From Brachypodius melanocephalos (lineage: Eukaryota > Chordata > Aves > Passeriformes > Pycnonotidae): DNA of 64,000 nt. The position numbers and the translations under genes are program-made. Location: assembly GCA_013398615.1 (NCBI GenBank), contig VZSR01000520.1:32715268-32779267 (forward strand). The letters run 5' to 3'. Shown piece by piece: positions 1 through 12,100 of this stretch. Position 1 is the first letter of the stretch, and each line of letters opens with the position of its first letter. The notes beneath the pieces were generated by a model, which had not been told where the DNA came from, searched no databases, and saw only the letters and a program-made list of their open reading frames with translations.

Positions 1-1001
1 TACCAGTGACACCTTGAGAGGTGATGAGGAGTCACCTCCTCTCCAAAGGTAAGGAGCTGTAAAGTCTCCAGAGATCAACCAGCAGCAGCAGTATCCATTA
101 AAGCCAAGCAAGTTTTCCACCAAGAGACAAGGAGAAGAGACATCCACTGGAGTCCTAGTATGGAACAAAGGAGAAAGAAGAAATACAAGAATCAGAAATA
201 CTTTGACTGAAAGTGGAATGGTAACATGGGAAAAATAACATGTATTTTTTTCTAAATCTAAATAATCAGCCTACCTTTCCAAACTGCAGGGCTCTTATGT
301 ATTCAAATAACGAAATAAGCACCAGAGTTTCTGGTTTTTCCACAGACGACATTGGGTTTTGGAAAGTTGATCTGTTTTTTTAAACTTACAGGTAAATAAT
401 GAGTCTTAGTCATGTGTGACTGCAATGCCTTAAAATAAGTATTTATAAACTGAATTGGTATTTAAATGAAATACGTCTATGAAATCTAAGTTGCCTAAGA
501 TATTTGTAATACTGGACAAAGTAATTTTCTTTAAGAGCAAATCTGGCAACCTGGCTTGGTTTTCAGAGCATCGTGAAGCCTCAACTACTATCTGCTGCTG
601 GATTAAACACAAAACCAAGCCCCAGAAATGATAAAGGGGAAAAAAAATGAAAGGCAGGGGAGGCATTAAAACTCACACCTTAGCCATTTCCCACCAGACA
701 AAGTGCAATTCCTCTAATCTTCCATGGATTATAGCATATAGTACCATTATTCCTTATGTTAAACTGCTGTATGATGCTTCAGGTTATGCTTTGCCTCATC
801 AAGGGTAGGTGAATTCTGAGAACCATTTATTTTCTCATTTTTCCTTGAATAATATATGCTTACCCACACTATAGGTAGCCACCCATCTCCCCACCTTTTG
901 CAAACACCTTCACGCCTCCTCTCCTGTCAACTCCATTCCATGCTTTGCCTTTCTCCTTTTCCAAGTGTTTTCTTAGGGCACGCAGTCTAGTCTCTGAAAC
1001 T
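1..1001. other. Intergenic sequence, no gene recognised
   Basis: AT-rich sequence with short open frames only. No frame resembles a known protein and none is bounded by convincing splice sites. In mammals the gene to the left of ZC3H14 is PTPN21 on the opposite strand; none of its FERM or phosphatase coding sequence was recognised here. Confidence 0.6.
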
Positions 1002-1120
1002 TATCACAGAGTCACGGGAAGGTTTGGGCTGGAAGGCGCTCTAGCGATTCACCCGATGCACGGCGCTGCCCTGGGCAAGGGATGCCATTCCCCGGGTGAG
1101 GTTGCTCTGCCCTGGGCTGG
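1002..1120 (-). repeat. Decayed CR1 LINE 3' fragment
   Basis: Read on the + strand, the block follows the order of a reverse-complemented avian CR1 3' end: an 'atcacagagtcac' start, 'ggtttgggctggaagg', a degenerate 'ccctgggcaagggatgcc' and 'gaggttgctc'. It is strongly diverged and unusually rich in CpG for an old CR1. The family was assigned from memory of the consensus. Confidence 0.5.
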
Positions 1121-1262
1121 GCTGTGCGGGCCGGCGGCGGGAGCGACCCCGGAGCCGCGCCCGGGCTCGGCAGCGCCGCCCGGACAACGCCGCTGCTGCC
1201 GAGCCGCAGCTCTGCCCGTGCACCTCTAGCGGCAGGGCCGCCTCCACGGAAGGGGAAAGAAG
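1121..1262. other. Small GC-rich, CpG-rich block
   Basis: About 140 bases of very GC-rich sequence with many CpG dinucleotides directly abut the CR1 relic inside otherwise AT-rich DNA. Overlapping open frames occur on both strands, which is expected in stop-poor GC-rich DNA; none looks like a known protein. It could be a minor promoter or a GC-rich part of a repeat. Confidence 0.45.
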
Positions 1263-4200
1263 ACATAAACGCCTACTTTTCTTTCTTAAATTTCTCTTCC
1301 AGGCTGGCACGTATTAGTAGCACATATCAAAAGACACAATTTGATTTCTGAGGACTCTCAGGGTGACCAGACAGGAGGAACGTGAGGATATGCATTTCTT
1401 TGGAAAGGGGGAACCGGAAGAAGTAGTCTTCCTAGAACACCTGCTTTTAAACTCAAAGGTAGAGCTGTAAACAGATACCACATTCTTCTTGGACACTGAT
1501 ATATCCACCTAGAAACCTATCCAACACAACCACAAACTCTCTAGGCTAAAAACCCCGTATTAGACTCCCTACTCCCCAGCCAGCAGGACCGCAAAGAAGA
1601 AAGGAAGGTGGAAAGACATTAAAGGCCTGCAATGAGAAGAGGCGGTATAGCATTTTTTCTCAATGACATCTTTGCAACCCTATTCCAAAGAATGACCAGA
1701 AGCAGATTTCATTACCTCGTCTGTAATAATCTGGAAGCAGTTCTACCATTCTATACAATCCCCATCCTCAACAGATACCTAAAATCTTAGCTGAATGAGA
1801 AAACAAGCCTCACCAAACACCAACAAATTTATTTTGGGGTGTAGGTGTAGAATAATTGAAAAGAGATAACAAAAGGTTTCCCTGAAAATTTTAGGGATAC
1901 AGAGGGAATCCTCACTTTATTACTCCCTCTGCACTTTGATCCTCCAAATCCAGCCCTGCTTGAACAGCATGCAGGGAATGCTCTACAGACAGAAGCTTTT
2001 AGTCTCCTGTCCACTGCCAGCACAATCTCACACTGGGTTTATTCCTGACAGAGTAACTTTTAGCTGGCTCACCTTAGCTCAGGTCCCCGAGGCCCATTTT
2101 CCAATACATTCTTTGCACAGTTAGGTGTCTTCTTTGGTGCTACAGCAACGAGAGAATCTCATTTACTCTTCTCTCAAAGCTACAGTCAGAAATGCAGAAG
2201 TGTTTTAAGCTCAGGTTTTATGGAGCACCACTGAGTATGAAAGACTTTAAATCTTTTATTCCCATATTAAGGGTTAGAAAAGTACTCTAAGAGCATGGGG
2301 AAAAAAATTTGAAAAAAAAAAATTCACTAACCACAGGCTAATCTGACAGGTGAAATTTCCAAATCATCTAATGCTGACATGAGGCAGCCTCAGACTTTCA
2401 GTTATTTCACTATGCAAACAGATAGCAATGCAAACATAGGGAGGAAGTTTAGAGCAGAATCTTTAGAATGTGCCAGCCAGGAGCATTCTCCAGGTTATGA
2501 TCTGTTGTTTACATTAAATGCTCCACTGAGCATTTACTCTAAATTATTTCATTTTTGTATGCCTGGCATAATCTTCATGACTTCTGAAACCAATATATAA
2601 CAAGAAAAACCTCAAGTAATTAACTTCCAGACCACGTCACAAAAGACCAACTAAAAAAGATTCCTAACTTACAAGAAATATTGTAGAATTAAGGCAAGTT
2701 TGCTGAACAACACCAGGGTATCATTCAGTATCTTCTACTGCTAGCCATGTGTAGTTCTTGCAAACATAGCTGTGCTGGTTTTATTCAGCAGCTGTGCATT
2801 CTGCAGTCCCCGGTGCTCTCAAATTTGCCTGCTGCATTAATTTAAATTCAGACCTACCAGCATTATTTTAAGCTACTTTAGCCAAAACTCATGGCTACAT
2901 ACTGCCAGGAGTTACAAATCCAGTTGATGACCTTTACAATAACAAGCCTTTCTTTACCAAGCCTGGAATTTTCATACAACAGCTAAAATGTTTTTAGTGG
3001 CCCAACTTTGAACCTTTATATTTAACAGAAACCTGTTGAAAAGATTCAAAAATGCTGTGTTAGAATTTCAGCAACATGGCCATGACTAATGTGTGATTAC
3101 TGAGCACTGTGATTTCTCCTTTACCTTCACCTCCCACTCCTCCCTCAATTTTACTTTACAAATATTTTTAAATAGCCTGCATAAATGGCAGTAAACAAAA
3201 AAAAACCCTGCGATGTATTATGGCAAAAAAGGTTCCTATTACTTCACATTATTGAAATACATATATTTTTATTTCAGAGATATTTGGGCAGCCAAAAAAG
3301 TAATCAAAATACTCCACCCTCTCCTTGTTTTACCAGTTAATCTTTGACATGACTCTTGGACGGAGAGAGCAGCAGTAAGTGCATATCTCAAACTTCGCCC
3401 ACCTTCAGAAGCACAGTCCCACAACCATTTCAACCATTTACTTTTCAAAAAGTAAGTGGTTGAAACTGTTGAGCCTCACGGTACACAGCGGCGAAGATCA
3501 CCCGCTATGTTTTCACTGTGCCCGCTGTTTTTCCCTTACCTTGCACAGCGATCCAAAGACACCGGGTCTCCTTTCACATACGTGTAGCCGAAAACAAACC
3601 CCAGCGCTCTAAGACCTTTTCTCCCGGAGCCATCTCATCTGTATTCCTCGGGAAATGACTTACTGTGTTCCTCCTGTCCCAAACAGCTGCTATCTCGGCT
3701 AACCCACCTTCTTCTCAGATCACTCATAGTGAAAACATTCCTCACTTCCTGTCTCAAAAAACTTGCTCTGGATATCATTCCACTGGGTAAAGAGCTGGGG
3801 GGGTGGAAGAAAATACTACAACAAAATAAACCTGAGCCAGCCAGCTCTTCAGGCGGCCTCTTTCATGTGACTCTGCGTCGCATGAGCGCAAATTGCGTTC
3901 TCAGGAATATTTTCAAATCGGCCGTCCCTGTGTGCCTGTGTGTGTGTGAGTTTAATTTCTTTTCCTGGAGGCGTTCCCCTCGCTCTATCCATGCGGAAGG
4001 ATACGCTGAAAGAATTAAAGCGAAGGCCCGTATGCTTGTAGCCCATTACCTCAGAGAGTTGGAATGCCTGGCAGGGAGAATGTCAGCAATGAACAGCTGC
4101 TTCTCTGGCTACAGGGGCACTACAGAAATAGGGGTTACAACAAATAGCAGGCAATCCTTGCTTTTTTTAATCATATGATCATTTATTTTAAGCCTTTCCA

Positions 4201-7200
4201 ATTAAGGCAAATATCTTAACAAAATTCTGTTGGTCTTGCTATCATGCAGCTTGGAAATATTTTCAAGGTTTAATCCCTGTGTGCTTTACCAAATGACATA
4301 TGCACACACATTTATGTCCTTGCAAAGTTTCAGCTGTTGGTGAGATATACAGCAAAAAAATGCAGACTACAGGCTGATCTTTCAGCCTATCTGGACTTAA
4401 ATTTCTACTGACACCCAAAGGTGTCAGTAGAAATTATACCCTTAATAACAACTGTCTTAGCAAGGTTCAAATGCATATAAATTCAGGAATATTTACAGTG
4501 TTTAACTAATGCAAACACCATAAGAGGGGCTGTGCTCCAGTCTCACAAGTATATGAAGACCTCTATGGGTTGTGTGCATGTGAAATCAACAATTGTTGAG
4601 TGCAATTTGGAATATTGGCTCTCCACATTGAGCAAACCAGGCAAAAGTATATACAAATTTGGAACCAGTCAAGGATGAGGAAAAAGGTGAAGTGAGTATG
4701 TGAATGCTGACTAACAACTTTAAAACCTAGAAAGTGTTTTGGTAATGTGAAATGCACAAACATGCTACTGTCTGAGCAGGTCTAACCTGCAGGTCAACTA
4801 TGCAAATAGCAAGTTGCTCACAAGGACACTAATCTCAGCTGAAATATGTAGGTAATTTTGTACTGTAATGAATTCTTTGAGTTATTTCTCCTAGACACAA
4901 CCATATTCCCTGAGATCAGAGGACTATCTCTTTTTTTTTTCCCTCCATACATCAGCCATAATTATGATGAGCAGTCCATAAGCAATATATAAAACTTTAG
5001 TTGAAGGTATCTTATGTTGATTAAAATAAACTAACCTCGAACTAGCGTAAATGGATACCCTTTTCTAAAGGCGTCTGCTAGAAGACAGAACTGCAGTTAC
5101 TTGCTGGAGAAAACTGACTGATACAATGTGTGAAAAATCCGAGCCATGAAAATTCAGGGTTACGGAGGCAACCCCTCCTATTTCTAAACAATTCATACCG
5201 GAAACAGAGTCTGAATTCTCTTATCTGTCACATTTCCTATTCTAATTCTTCATCATACCCTTTTCCTGCCTGATTCCCTGCCTAGAACATGCATTTATTA
5301 GACTTTCCTTGCTTTCCATGATTAGTTCTTGCTGCATTTTTCTTCTTTTCATTTACATTGAAGACAACAGCTCATTTTAAAAGAGACAGCTAGGACATTT
5401 TCAACATGCTCCTCTGCAGCTTACATTTTCTCTTGAAGCTCATCACATTTGTATTCACAAATAATATTTTACTTCTGCTTTTTCCTTCTCATAACCCATT
5501 TTTGTCCAAATTTTGTGGTTTTCTGCACTTTCTCCATATTGCCCCATCTAATGTTTTTTTAAATCTCACTACCTCTCTATTACCTGATTTGCTCCAGATA
5601 TCCACTCTAATAAAAGGGAGAAAGAAACAAAGGCAGCTATGAACATGTGTTGGACTCTGGTATAGACATATCAACAAGATGTGGAGTGATTACCTGAGGG
5701 CACAATACTGAGCTTCTGCTTTCCCCTTTAAGCCCTGTCAACACTCACAACATTCCTGGTTCTTGACCTCATCTTTGTCATACTCTTTATTCTGTTGTTG
5801 AAATTCATATGAGGAAACCAATAATATCCCAGAGCTGAATTTTGCACCCCTTGTTCTATAGGTACAGAGGAAAATTCCTGCCCACTGAGCTGAATATGGC
5901 CTGCCCATAGTAGAACAGGGATAAACCTATTTTTTTTCTCAGAAAAAGGGAGACATCCTCCCTTCTGAGACAGGTTTTTGGAGGGTTGTTATTTTTTTTT
6001 TTTTTCATCTTGGTTCATTCATCCAAATACATGATTGCCGTTTGATTGTATCGGCCAATAGGTGGAAGTTGATGCAAATATTCACCTTATTACAATTCTG
6101 GAGGGACTCTTCAGCATCTAGTCTTTGTATTGACTAAAGGTAAAACAGAAGGTTGGAAGCAAGCCAAACAGGAAGCAGAATCAGCCACCCTCTAGGCAGA
6201 AAAGTGGTATGCAAGCATATACTTCTCAGCCTTGTGGAGAGCTACCCATTTGTGATAAAAACACAGGCAGGATAACCCGGAAACTGTTAGTTAAAGGGGC
6301 TTTCCCACAGTGCTGAAACAATATAGAAGTCATGTGGAAAAATATCTTGATTTACGCCATGCAAAAGAGTAACTTCATGAACTGATAAGTCAGAATACCT
6401 CTAATTCCAAATCTGAAGGCCGTTGTGTAAACAAATTCACTTTATTCATCAGGTTTTGGCTCTGGAGCCTTCCTGTTTTTTCATCATTCTATTTCTTATT
6501 TGAGAGAAAGCAAGAGATGCCTGGGTCTTTATGCATCATTATATATTTTTGATGGTAGTAGAGAGGAGTGCTAGAAAAATGACCATACCATGCTTGAAGC
6601 CTGCAATTTCAAGTGTGCAAGATTCATTTTTACTTACAAGGCACGGTAAAGTGTTGAGCATGTTCTACTAACTAATTAGGGTTATAGAATTTTCCTATTA
6701 GAAGAAAACAGGCAATTTTCCTACATAGAATGTGGTGCTGAACTTGAAGCAATGAGCTCCTGCTGCTTACTTTTCTGAAGCACAGTATCTTTTTCTAAAG
6801 TAAATCCTTAACTTATGAAATAAACTTAATTCTTGTTTCTGTACTGCAATAATTATTTTTTCTTTTTCCAATAATACAACATTGTACAACATAATTGAAA
6901 TCTTAAAAAAGCAAAATGTGTCTCTTAAAGGTAAAATGGAATGGTGTAATTAATTTGTTATTGGTTCACTCTCACTGTAATACCAATGTATTATAAGTGG
7001 AGTCAGGCAAACAGCTCAGATCATTAGCAATAATTAGTCTAAGCTATCTCTGTATGATGTTTGATTTATATTAGGAACAGTGATGCAGAAAGGGATTAAT
7101 ACAGCTGTTAACTACAATGCCTGGAGTTTATTTTAATCAGTGGCATTACTAGTAAAAGACCCTTTGTCTGTAGGCTGGGCTTTCTATAATATTACTACTC

Positions 7201-7375
7201 ATTAAATCAGCTGAAGTGAATCTGGGGAATTGGTGCAAAAGATGAATTGTTTGCCTCAAACATTACTTCTTTTTTGCTTACTATTATGCTTACCTTGCAG
7301 GCTTTTCTCCACATCAGTCTTCCTCCCTCTGCAACTAATCCCGTGTGGCAGTAAGAGCAGTAGATGCTTGTACGG
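1263..7375. other. Upstream intergenic region with a CpG-enriched patch
   Basis: Mostly AT-rich sequence without recognisable coding exons. The stretch from about 3,480 to 4,050 has more CpG and GC than its surroundings. It contains a strong minus-strand splice donor ('GCAAG' followed by 'gtaaggg', exon side ending at 3,540). This would fit a non-coding first exon of a divergent leftward gene such as PTPN21, but nothing coding supports that. Confidence 0.45.
4400..4435. repeat. Perfect 16-bp inverted repeat with 4-base loop
   Basis: The left arm at 4,400-4,415 (aatttctactgacacc) is the exact reverse complement of the right arm at 4,420-4,435, with loop 'caaa'. Pairing stops at the next base on either side. 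The stem is too short for a typical microRNA precursor, and no similar copy was noticed elsewhere in the window. Confidence 0.9.
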
Positions 7376-8437
7376 GGTGTGTGTGGCCGGGTTTGGTAGT
7401 GGAGGGGCTACAGGGGCGATTTCTGTGAGAAGCTGCTGGAAGCTTCCTCCGTGTCTGATAGAGAAAATGCCAGCCAGCTCCAGCATGGACCTTCCGCTGG
7501 CCAAAATCGGCTGCACATACCCCCAGTACATTTTCATCAGCGGAACTGGGATGACATACTTATGAAGGGTAGAAAAGTTATTGCGTACAAGCAAATTTCA
7601 GCCAGAGAGGGGAATGAAAATATGTGATAGGAGCAGCTCTGCAGGAGCCAAGGTCAGTGCAGGAGCGGGAGGAGGTGCTCCAGGCACTGGAACTGAAATT
7701 CTTCTGCAGTCCGCGATGAAGACCAAGGTGAGGCAGCTGTGCCCCTGCAGCCTTGGAGGTCAGTAAGGGAGCAGAGATCCACCTGCAGCCCGTGGAAGAC
7801 CCCACACTGGAGCACATGGATGCCTGGAGGCAGTGAACCTGTGGGAAGCCCATGCTGGAACCGGCTCCTGGCTGGACCCGTGGCCTTGTGAAGAGATGAG
7901 CCAACACTGGAGCAGGCTTGCCGTCGGGATTTGGGACCCATACTGTGGGGGACCCACACTGGAGCAGGCTGTTCCTGAAGGACTGACTGTCCTTATAGAA
8001 GGGCCCCGTGGCGGGGCAGTTTATGAGGAACCGCAGCCCATGGAAAGGATTCACATTGGAGCAGTGAGTATGCAGGCTTTGTGGTAGACTCTTTCTACTG
8101 GGAGCAGGAGAGAAGGAAGTAGTGGCAGAGAAAACAGGGATGAACTGATCGGAACCCTCCTGTTCACCTGTTTTGGGGGGAATCCGGAGTAAAATTAAAC
8201 CCAGGAAGAAGGAAGGGATGCAGGGAAGGTGTTTTAAGATTTGGGTTGATTTGTTATCCTACTCTGATTTGATTGTTAACTAATTAAACTAATTTTCCCA
8301 AGTCTGTTTCATTCATGGCAGTAATTAGTGAGTGAGGTCTCCTGTCCTTGTTTGCAACACATGAGCCTTTTTGTTGTATTTTCCCTCTTGCACTGCTGAG
8401 AAAAGGAGGTGATAGAGAGGATGTGGTGGGCACCAGG
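7376..8437 (+). mobile_element. LTR-like avian endogenous-retrovirus repeat, solo and decayed
   Basis: The sequence follows, in order, an interspersed avian repeat that I recognise as a long terminal repeat. It has a 'tgtgtggccgggtttggtag' start and a 'tgtgagaagctgctggaagc' segment. A run of degenerate units of roughly 40-60 bases follows, each centred on 'cacactggagcag' (near 7,803, 7,901, 7,950 and 8,050). The 3' part has 'ttgggttgatttgttatcctactctgatttgattg' style AT-rich sequence, ending with 'ggtgggcacc'. No internal retroviral gene or second LTR is present, so it is probably a solo LTR. The open frames inside are by-products. The exact ends and class are uncertain, and no target-site duplication was found. 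Confidence 0.6.
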
Positions 8438-8593
8438 AAACTTATATAGCTGTAATGTGGCATTAAAAGTTACTTGAACACTTTGTGTATGGCTATACCC
8501 TATTTTTTTTTTTTACTTATTTTATTCAGATAACTGAGTATTCAATTTGTGTAGTTCTCGAGAAAGAGCATTAATACTGACATAACCGTGTAG

Positions 8594-9180
8594 TTGTTGT
8601 TCTGGCATTCAGTGACGCCGGTTCCCCGCTGGGCGGTCAGGAGATCCGTGTGGGGATCTTCTCGGGCCCTCGCCGCTGCTGCCCCCGCCCCAGGGTCCCG
8701 CTGCGGGGCGCTGCGGCCGCCGCCCGGCAGGGGGCGGTGCGGGCGGAGGCCGCGCGCTGTGCCCGAGCGGCGCTCGGTACCCGCGCGGGCGGCGGTGGGA
8801 TCCGGGCTCGGGGCCGCGGGGAACGGGGCGGCTCGGCACGGCCATGGAGATCGGCACCGAGATCAGCCGCAAGATCCGGGTGAGACAGAAACAGCCGGGT
8901 CGCTCCCGCCGCCCACAGCAGGAGGCCGGGCCCGCTTGTGGGGGCAGGCCCAGGCGGCAGCTGAGGCACCGGGCTCCGGCCGGCGCCCCCGACACAGCTG
9001 CCGGCGGCGGAGTCCTTCGGCCTCGGGACTCCCCGGGGAGGGCGGGAGCAGCAGAGTCGTTTTTGTGGGAAGCACCCCTGTACCCCGACGTGCAGCTGCC
9101 GGGTGCCGTCTCCGCGGGCGCGCAGCTTGACCGGGTGTGAGCCCTCGGTACCGGCAGGGCCTGTCAGCGGCTCCCACTCG
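8594..9180 (+). promoter_or_regulatory. ZC3H14: CpG-island promoter of ZC3H14
   Basis: GC content and CpG density rise abruptly around 8,600 and fall after about 9,150, surrounding the ZC3H14 start codon. GC-box-like motifs occur ('gggcggtcag' near 8,631; 'gggggcggtgcgggcggag' near 8,729). No TATA box is evident at a sensible distance, as expected for a housekeeping-type promoter. The transcription start cannot be fixed from sequence. The long open frames on both strands here are stop-poor GC-rich sequence, not genes. Confidence 0.8.
8844..8879 (+). CDS. ZC3H14: ZC3H14 coding exon 1
   Basis: Encodes MEIGTEISRKIR, the conserved N-terminus of ZC3H14, in phase 0. The donor after CGG is 'gtgaga'. 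It lies inside the CpG island, and gccATGg gives a strong initiation context. Confidence 0.95.
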
Positions 9181-12100
9181 GCAGTCACAGTTTGGAAATC
9201 CCGGCAGGTTTCTGTTGCCCTGCTGAGCCGGGAATGACCTTTTATTAAACCATCTTAGGTTTGTTTTCTTTGCATCTTATGAGTCCGGGTGGTCTCCGCT
9301 TAAAAAAGGACAGCTGGCACTTGGAGGTTGAATGGCAGCGCTAGGAACTGGTCTATCGGAAATACAGTAGAGAGTGAGGTTCCCTTACTCTGCTGCCAGC
9401 CCCTCGCTGTTAGAACGTCCCTATGCTGAGGAGCAGAAGTAGGAAAAGTTCAACATGTTAAACCAATGTGTTCAACCAGTAAATGAGAGAAACTTTGCTA
9501 AGCCTTTCACCTCTTTGCAGTTAGAAATACTTTGTTGATTAATCCCTTAAATAATATTTCATTATTTTTTAGGGTGCTATAAAAGGAAAGTTACAGGAGC
9601 TGGGGGCTTATGTTGGTAAGTTTTGCCATGTGTTCAGCAATCTTCTCTAGATCATTTTTGTTATGTAGGAAAAAATCAGCTTAGTAGTGGAACTTACTAT
9701 TACCTCTGTTACTGCGTACAGAAGCCTTAAGCTTGAGAATTACCTGAAGTGCTGGATTAGTAAGAAAGAAAGAGACCTACTTCACAAAATATTACACTCA
9801 GCATAAGAAGAAGCAGTATGTGAATATGAATATGTAAAAAACTAAAAGAGAATAACTGAGAAGTCAGTTTAATAGTCTTCCCCTTTAGAGATGGTGGCAA
9901 GGGATTTGGAAGAAAGCAAACCATGATGTGAATATTTAAGGAAATTTCTTTGAAGCATTAGAAGAAACTTTATATAAAGCAAGAGCCTTGGAAATACATC
10001 AGCAATTAGCTGTGGCCACTCTGAGGTGGAATCAATCTTTCTTAGGCATATTTTTAACAGCTCGTGAATTCAGGGTGAGGCACCTGTTAAAATTAGGAGG
10101 GAAGACAAAGATGAGTTAGTGGCTTAGGAAATTAAAAGGCCACATCAGAAACATTATGTGGGACAAACCTTTAAAATGTACGAGCTTGATCATTAAGGAG
10201 AAGACTAAGAGCTATGATGAGCTAATGATGATGAAATACATATATCTGAATCTTAGAGGCAGGGGGCGATTTTATTTTGATTTTTGACAGGAGGGGTGAG
10301 CAGTGTGAACATCTGTGGTATTGTGGGTTTGTTTGTTTTTTCTGAATTCAGGAAGAAATGGATATTGCACTTCAGAGCTGCTGTTTTCTGCAGCAGTAAA
10401 AGTTGGTAACTTAACACAACATTCTGTTGGAAACAAAATACCTCAGTCCTGAAATTGCATTGTTGTTGTCTCTGATGCTTCTTGGATTTCAGGTGAAGGA
10501 AAGGAATTGAGAGCATAATCAATCCTGTGAGTTGCAGGGCCAAGTTGCAGTAGTTTGAATCCAAATTCATCTTCTTTCCTATTTCAAGGGGGGCATTGTA
10601 TTTATGGAAAAATGTGCTGGCTCTGTAGAAGGGAGTTACCTATGAGCTGACATTCTGAACTCAGGTGGTGCCTAGGAACTGTGTTTAGAACTTTTTAATT
10701 GTAAAACCATCTTTTTCACAGTCTCAAAGCTTGTCTTTTTAAGTAACTCATTTTGTGGTTGGTTGGGTTTTTTTACCATCGTTGCAAGTTTCAGTTTCTT
10801 AGTTCCTGATTCTTTGCTTTCTCCTATATTTCTGAAATAAAAATCTTTCTTGTCTCTAATACTAAGATGCTGGTGGAATACTAGCTATCTTTGATTCCAG
10901 CTGTGACTGATTATTCTTTCTTTGTTTTCCTTCTGTCTCTTATATTCAGGGGACAGATTTCCGTTATTCCCAAGATCAGCAGACAATGTCTGCAGTTTCT
11001 TCTCAGTCAGCTTCTGAACTTCTTTAAATAACTTTGTATTCTTTATTGCTTAGTCTGTCTTGCCTTGGCCTCGTTTTTTCTTTTTAAACTACTGATTCCA
11101 AATTCCTGTGATTTTTCGGGTTTCTCTTCTTGACTAGAGTATTTCAGACAACTTTTGAAGTAATGTTTTTTGAAAACTCTCCATTCTTTCTTTCAGGTAA
11201 CTAGTAAGAAGTTGGTTCTCCCTCTGTACAAGAACCATGCCTTTGTTTCTTTCTGTAACTGCTAGTTCTTTTCTCTTGAAAAGTCTTCTACAACAAGATA
11301 TGTTGAAACTTACTTGTTGTGTAGAGCTTACAAAGGAAATATTCATGTATTTGAAGCAAGATGAAGTCAGTTAATTATTCATCAGCTAGGAAATTTTTCA
11401 GAGGCTGTAATAACTTGCTGTAAGTCACATGCTGTTTAAGTTGGCATAAGCCAACACAGTTACCAAGAAAGTTTCTTTACTTCTTCTATTCATACTGTTA
11501 CAGGTAATTGTGCTAACTTGTGTTTTTATCCGTACTTAAAGTATCATCTTTACTTTATCGTGTGTTGAACCACCTGAAGAGCTTATCATGTTTAAAAGTA
11601 GCACGGCCAATAAATGAAATTCATTCTAAGTTCCTAGGTCTGAACATCAGTCCATGTCGTGCAACTTGTAGTTTGCAGTTAGAAGAAACCCAAACGCAAA
11701 GCAGCAACAACAAAAACTGAAACAAACAAAAAGCCACCAAAAAGAAGTGAGGGTTTAAGCTAGGAATGGGTTTTGTTGGGACAATTGAGTAGTGCTAGTG
11801 CAGGTACAATGTGTGAATGTTATTTTTGTAGTCTAGGGTAGAGATAAATTATTTACAGTGTACAAAGACATAGAAGAAAGGCAATTCCTTTCATTTGGAT
11901 TTTTATTTCTATTTTTCATTTTTTTAGGTCTGTCTAATGTTGTGTGATTAGCTTGATTAAATAAGCACAGCTGTATTAGTGCCTTAATTCAAATTCGTAA
12001 TTTGAACAGTATTTCCCAGCTGTTTTCACTTACTGTTGTTATGTTCATGTCATGCCATGGAGTGGAATTGGAAAGCATGAGAAGTTTGGTTAAACTAAAT

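Noticed and set aside
7578..8087. Open frames of up to 158 codons near 7.6-8.1 kb
   Set aside because: They fall inside the LTR-like repeat and its degenerate tandem units, and they do not resemble retroviral or cellular proteins.
8594..9188. Several overlapping long open frames on both strands
   Set aside because: They arise from stop-poor GC-rich CpG-island sequence; the only supported coding bases are the 36 nt of ZC3H14 exon 1.
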